DNA of 64,000 nt, from assembly GCF_013466785.1 (NCBI RefSeq), contig NZ_CP059163.1, forward strand, positions 1,612,001-1,676,000. The letters are read 5' to 3'. Both the position numbers and the translations under genes were made by a program. This stretch comes from Nocardioides marinisabuli (GTDB taxonomy: Bacteria > Actinomycetota > Actinomycetes > Propionibacteriales > Nocardioidaceae). The notes beneath the pieces were generated by a model. It did no database searches, had not been told where the DNA came from, and worked only from the letters and a program-made list of their open reading frames with translations. Below are positions 61,339 through 64,000 of this stretch, piece after piece; the stretch's first letter is position 1, and each line of letters opens with the position of its first letter.

Positions 61339-62544
61339 GTGGACCCCGTGCGCAACCCCTACGCCCCAGGCGCCGGCCAGCGCCCGCCCGAGCTGGCCGG
61401 GCGCGACGAGCAGCTGCGCGCCTTCGACGTCGTGCTCGAGCGGGTGGCGCGCGGGCGCCCCGAGCGCTCGCTGGTGCTGACCGGGCTGCGCGGTGTCGGC
61501 AAGACGGTGCTGCTCAACGCGCTGCGCTCGGCCGCCGTACGCCGCGGCTGGGGCACCGGCAAGCTCGAGGCGCGCCCCGAGCAGGGGCTGCGCCGCCCGC
61601 TCTCCAGCGCGCTGCACCAGGCGATCCGCGAGCTCGGCCACCCCGAGCAGGACCAGGTCGACCAGGTGCTGGGGGTGCTGCGCGCCTTCGCGCAGCGCGA
61701 GGCCGGCGCCGACGCCAAGCTCAAGGACCGGTGGAGCCCGGGCATCGACGTACCCGCCGCCCGCGGTCGCGCCGACTCCGGCGACATCGAGATCGACCTC
61801 GTCGAGCTGCTCACCGACGTCGGCGGGCTGGCCTCCGACGTCGGCAAGGGCGTGGGCGTCTTCATCGACGAGATGCAGGACCTCGGCCCCGCCGACGTCT
61901 CGGCGCTCTGCGCGGCCTGCCACGAGATCAGCCAGTCGGGGCTGCCGGTGATCGTCGTGGGCGCCGGCCTGCCGCACCTGCCGGCGGTGCTCAGCGCCAG
62001 CAAGTCCTACTCCGAACGGCTCTTCAGCTACCAGCGCATCGACCGGCTCTCCCGCGACGCCGCCGACCGGGCGCTGTGCGCCCCGGCCGCCGAGGAGGAC
62101 GCCGAGTTCACCGACGACGGCCTGGCCGCGATGTACGCCGCCACCGGCGGCTACCCCTACTTCATCCAGGCCTACGGCAAGGCGGTCTGGGACCACGCCC
62201 CGCGCTCGCCCATCAGCGCCGACGACGTGGCCGTCGCGGCCCCCGAGGCCGAGCGCGAGCTGGCGGTGGGCTTCTTCGGCTCCCGCTACGAGCGCGCCAC
62301 GCCGGGGGAGCGCGACTACCTCTGCGCGATGGCCGACGCGGCCGCCGACCGGGGCGAGGACCCGGTGGGCGCGGTGGCCACCGCCGACGTCGCCGCCGTG
62401 CTCGGCAAGAAGCCCCAGTCGCTCTCGCCCGCCCGCGACGCGCTGCTCAAGAAGGGCCTGATCTACTCCGGCGAGCGCGGCCGGATCGCGTTCACCGTCC
62501 CCCACTTCGGCCGCTACCTGCGCGACCACGCCGACCCGGCGTGA
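61339..62544 (+). CDS. AAA+ ATPase of the ORC/Cdc6-like group
   Basis: 401 aa. Walker A GLRGVGKT at 49-56, Walker B VFIDEMQD with D177-E178, sensor GAGLPHLP, and a winged-helix-like C-terminus ending PHFGRYLRDHA. Similar stand-alone ATPases with unknown targets are common in actinobacteria. GTG is 6 nt after TACCGT. Three 22-bp repeats start at its stop codon. Confidence 0.85.
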   Translation: MDPVRNPYAPGAGQRPPELAGRDEQLRAFDVVLERVARGRPERSLVLTGLRGVGKTVLLNALRSAAVRRGWGTGKLEARPEQGLRRPLSSALHQAIRELGHPEQDQVDQVLGVLRAFAQREAGADAKLKDRWSPGIDVPAARGRADSGDIEIDLVELLTDVGGLASDVGKGVGVFIDEMQDLGPADVSALCAACHEISQSGLPVIVVGAGLPHLPAVLSASKSYSERLFSYQRIDRLSRDAADRALCAPAAEEDAEFTDDGLAAMYAATGGYPYFIQAYGKAVWDHAPRSPISADDVAVAAPEAERELAVGFFGSRYERATPGERDYLCAMADAAADRGEDPVGAVATADVAAVLGKKPQSLSPARDALLKKGLIYSGERGRIAFTVPHFGRYLRDHADPA

Positions 62545-62609
62545 ATCTCGCGCCGACCCGGCGCAGATCTCGCACCGACCCGGCGCAAATCTCGCGCCGA
62601 CCCGGCGCA
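62544..62609. repeat. 22-bp tandem repeat, family B, locus 2 (three units)
   Basis: Units 62544-62565, 62566-62587 and 62588-62609, each (A/G)ATCTCGC followed by a CCGACCCGGCGCA end. The last codons of the AAA gene (CGCCGACCCGGCG) match the same motif. Confidence 0.92.
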
Positions 62610-62642
62610 CACCTCCGTACCGGCTCAGGACGGCCCGCACTC

Positions 62643-62694
62643 GACCGCTCGGTGGTTCGAAACTGACCGGTCGGTGGTGCAGAAGTGACCGCTC
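62643..62694. repeat. 22-bp repeat, family C, locus 2 (two and a third units)
   Basis: A partial unit (62643-62650) followed by 62651-62672 and 62673-62694, both beginning GGTGGT and ending ACCGGTC or ACCGCTC. Same orientation as the right half of the locus at 56802-56890; both are followed by GGCCGG. Confidence 0.9.
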
Positions 62695-62762
62695 GGCCGG
62701 CCCCCACCCACGCACCCCTCGGGGGGAGTGGCGGGGTACGCCGCCGTGGCAGCGTCGGAGGC

Positions 62763-63047
62763 ATGAGCAGCCACGACCCCACGTCCGAGGCCATGGGCCC
62801 CACCGACGACGCGCGGCGCCACGAGCCCGAGCGGGGCCCGGGCCTCGCCGACCAGGAGGCCGAGCCGACCGTGGCGCTGCAGCGGGTGCTGCGCAGCGTC
62901 GGGGAGGAGCTTGCGGGACGCCCCGAGGAGGAGGTGCTGGCCGAGCTGCGGCGCCGGCTGCCCGAGGACTCCCGACCCCCGGAGGCCAACCTGCGCGCCG
63001 CGGCGACCGCGATCGCGGAGGGGCGGCACGAGGACGGCAGCCGCTGA
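62763..63047 (+). CDS. small hypothetical protein
   Basis: 94-aa hydrophilic protein: a disordered charged N-terminus, then a helical segment with LQRVLRSVGEELAGRPEEEVLAELRRRL and ANLRAAATAIAEG. No family recognised. ATG with GGAGG close upstream. Confidence 0.7.
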   Translation: MSSHDPTSEAMGPTDDARRHEPERGPGLADQEAEPTVALQRVLRSVGEELAGRPEEEVLAELRRRLPEDSRPPEANLRAAATAIAEGRHEDGSR

Positions 63048-63075
63048 GGTGCTCGCCCGGGCGGGCGAGGTGCGC

Positions 63076-63081
63076 GATGAT
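63076..63081 (+). promoter_or_regulatory. -10 box, GDPD
   Basis: GATGAT, 6 nt before ATG 63088. Confidence 0.5.
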
Positions 63082-63087
63082 CGCCGC

Positions 63088-63879
63088 ATGAGGCCGCAGG
63101 TCCTTGCCCACCGCGGCGCCAGCCACGACCACGCCGAGCACACGCTGGGGGCCTACATCGCCGCGCTCGACGACGGCGCCCAGGGGCTCGAGTGCGACGT
63201 CCGGCTCACCGCCGACGGCCACCTGGTGTGCGTGCACGACCGCGACCTGCGGCGTACGGCGGCCACCCGCGGCACCGTGTCGACGATGGACCTCGCCGAC
63301 CTCTCCGAGCTCGACTTCGCCACCTGGAAGCACCCCTGGGCCGAGCTCGACGACGAGCGCCCCGACGTCGACGAGGAGCACGGCAAGGTGCTCACCCTGC
63401 GCAAGCTCTTCGAGGTCGCGGCCGACTACGACCGCCGCGTCGAGCTCGCGGTCGAGACCAAGCACCCCACCAGGTACGGCGGCCTGGTCGAGCAGCGCGT
63501 CGTCGAGCTGCTCTCCGACTTCGGCTGGACCGGGCCGGACAGCCCGGCCCGGGTGATGAGCTTCTCGTGGCAGGCGCTGCGCCGGGTACGCCGCCGCGCC
63601 CCCGACGTGCGGGTGGTCCAGCTCGTCGACCAGATGGGGGCCTGGCCGCTGGTGCGCCGCGGCGTGGGCCGCGACTGGATCCTCGGGCCCGGGGTGCAGG
63701 AGCTGCGCGAGCACCCGCGCACCGCCCGGCGGATCGCCGACAGCGGCCACGAGATCCACGTCTGGACCGTCAACACCCGCGCCGACCTCAAGCTGTGCCT
63801 GGAGCTGGGGGTCAGCGCGGTGATCAGCGACCGGCCGGCGTACGTGCTCGAGCTGCTCGACGACCTCGGGGTCCACTAG
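63088..63879 (+). CDS. glycerophosphodiester phosphodiesterase
   Basis: 263-aa GDPD TIM barrel: H8-R9 in AHRGAS, metal ligands E35 and D37 in ECDVRLT, H50 in CVHD, and a later ELAVETKHP. Hydrolyses glycerophosphodiesters to glycerol-3-phosphate. Cytoplasmic (no signal). ATG is 6 nt after GATGAT. Confidence 0.95.
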   Translation: MRPQVLAHRGASHDHAEHTLGAYIAALDDGAQGLECDVRLTADGHLVCVHDRDLRRTAATRGTVSTMDLADLSELDFATWKHPWAELDDERPDVDEEHGKVLTLRKLFEVAADYDRRVELAVETKHPTRYGGLVEQRVVELLSDFGWTGPDSPARVMSFSWQALRRVRRRAPDVRVVQLVDQMGAWPLVRRGVGRDWILGPGVQELREHPRTARRIADSGHEIHVWTVNTRADLKLCLELGVSAVISDRPAYVLELLDDLGVH

Positions 63880-63895
63880 CCGCCCGCGCGCCCGG

Positions 63896-63901
63896 TAGGT
63901 T
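63896..63901 (+). promoter_or_regulatory. -10 box, SEC-C protein
   Basis: TAGGTT, 7 nt before ATG 63909. Confidence 0.6.
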
Positions 63902-63908
63902 CACGCCC

Positions 63909-64000
63909 ATGGCGAAGAAGTCCCGCACCAAGGCCCGCGACCAGCGCACCACCGACTCCACCCCCGGCGAGGTCGGCCCGCGCCAGCCCTGCCCGTGCGG
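63909..64000 (+). CDS. 5' end of a SEC-C motif protein, DUF5926-like (partial)
   Basis: Only 30 codons are inside the window. MAKKSRTKARDQ followed by EVGPRQPCPCG matches the start of actinobacterial proteins that open with a SEC-C zinc motif (PCPCGSGKK). ATG is 7 nt after TAGGTT. Confidence 0.75.
   Translation, partial: MAKKSRTKARDQRTTDSTPGEVGPRQPCPC

Noticed and set aside
62544-62694. Regular 22-bp repeats as a possible CRISPR array
   Set aside because: Units are directly adjacent with no unique spacers, and no cas genes are in the window.

Overview
The window is 64 kb of very GC-rich, densely packed chromosomal DNA from an actinobacterium, most likely a Nocardioides-like member of the Propionibacteriales. 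Evidence for this is the overwhelming G/C third-position bias, frequent GTG starts, overlapping ATGA/GTGA stop-start junctions, a rubredoxin-fused alkane hydroxylase with a TetR regulator, the MoxR/DUF58/DUF4129 cluster, and many start codons placed 6-7 nt after a TAnnnT -10 box (leaderless mRNAs). There are no rRNA or tRNA genes, transposases, phage genes or CRISPR array, and no gene-free stretch longer than about 220 bases.

Layout. 1-2.4 kb: end of a possible SRPBCC gene, a cytochrome P450 and an SDR. 2.5-7.3 kb: a MoxR-ATPase/DUF58/DUF4129 membrane cluster. 7.4-8.3 kb: glutathione peroxidase plus SRPBCC protein. 8.4-11.6 kb: MmpL-type exporter with its TetR regulator and operator. 11.6-14.4 kb: ACT-domain malic enzyme and two unknowns. 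14.4-16.9 kb: alkane hydroxylase-rubredoxin fusion, ferredoxin and TetR, with a 12-bp inverted repeat around the promoter. 16.9-23.8 kb: diiron protein, two-way promoter, MFS exporter, M15 peptidase (frameshifted), secreted EPT-repeat protein, esterase, quinone oxidoreductase and small proteins. 23.9-31.9 kb: M13 peptidase, RecQ with a phosphoribosyltransferase tail, LLM oxidoreductase, pyrophosphatase, sulfatase. 31.9-37 kb: AraC regulator (frameshifted) divergent from an FMO / bile-acid-symporter-like / epimerase / SDR operon. 37-43.4 kb: atypical low-GC membrane gene, DHA2 exporter, second glutathione peroxidase, SNF2 helicase with a frameshifted SWIM protein. 43.5-46.1 kb: methyltransferase and SelO. 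46.1-51.3 kb: TetR regulator divergent from an acyl-CoA carboxylase pair and HMG-CoA lyase (leucine catabolism). 51.3-54.9 kb: two sulfotransferase-like proteins around an unknown protein. 54.8-64 kb: EcsC, Aat, two paralogous lipoproteins, rhodanese, a ChrA/ArsR/CDF metal locus, Fpg/Nei glycosylase, AAA ATPase, GDPD and the start of a SEC-C protein.

Three things go beyond routine annotation. First, intergenic spaces hold modular 22-bp repeats (families A, B and C, two loci each) that share a common layout and occur as tandem or head-to-head arrays; other spacers hold large palindromic elements, one pair lying inverted on either side of recQ and its neighbour. Second, four genes appear to be broken or displaced by single-base indels in short G/C runs, which is either an assembly artefact or real decay. 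Third, several TetR operators can be read directly; the clearest is GGTTA-N8-TAACC, present over both divergent -10 boxes of the leucine locus.
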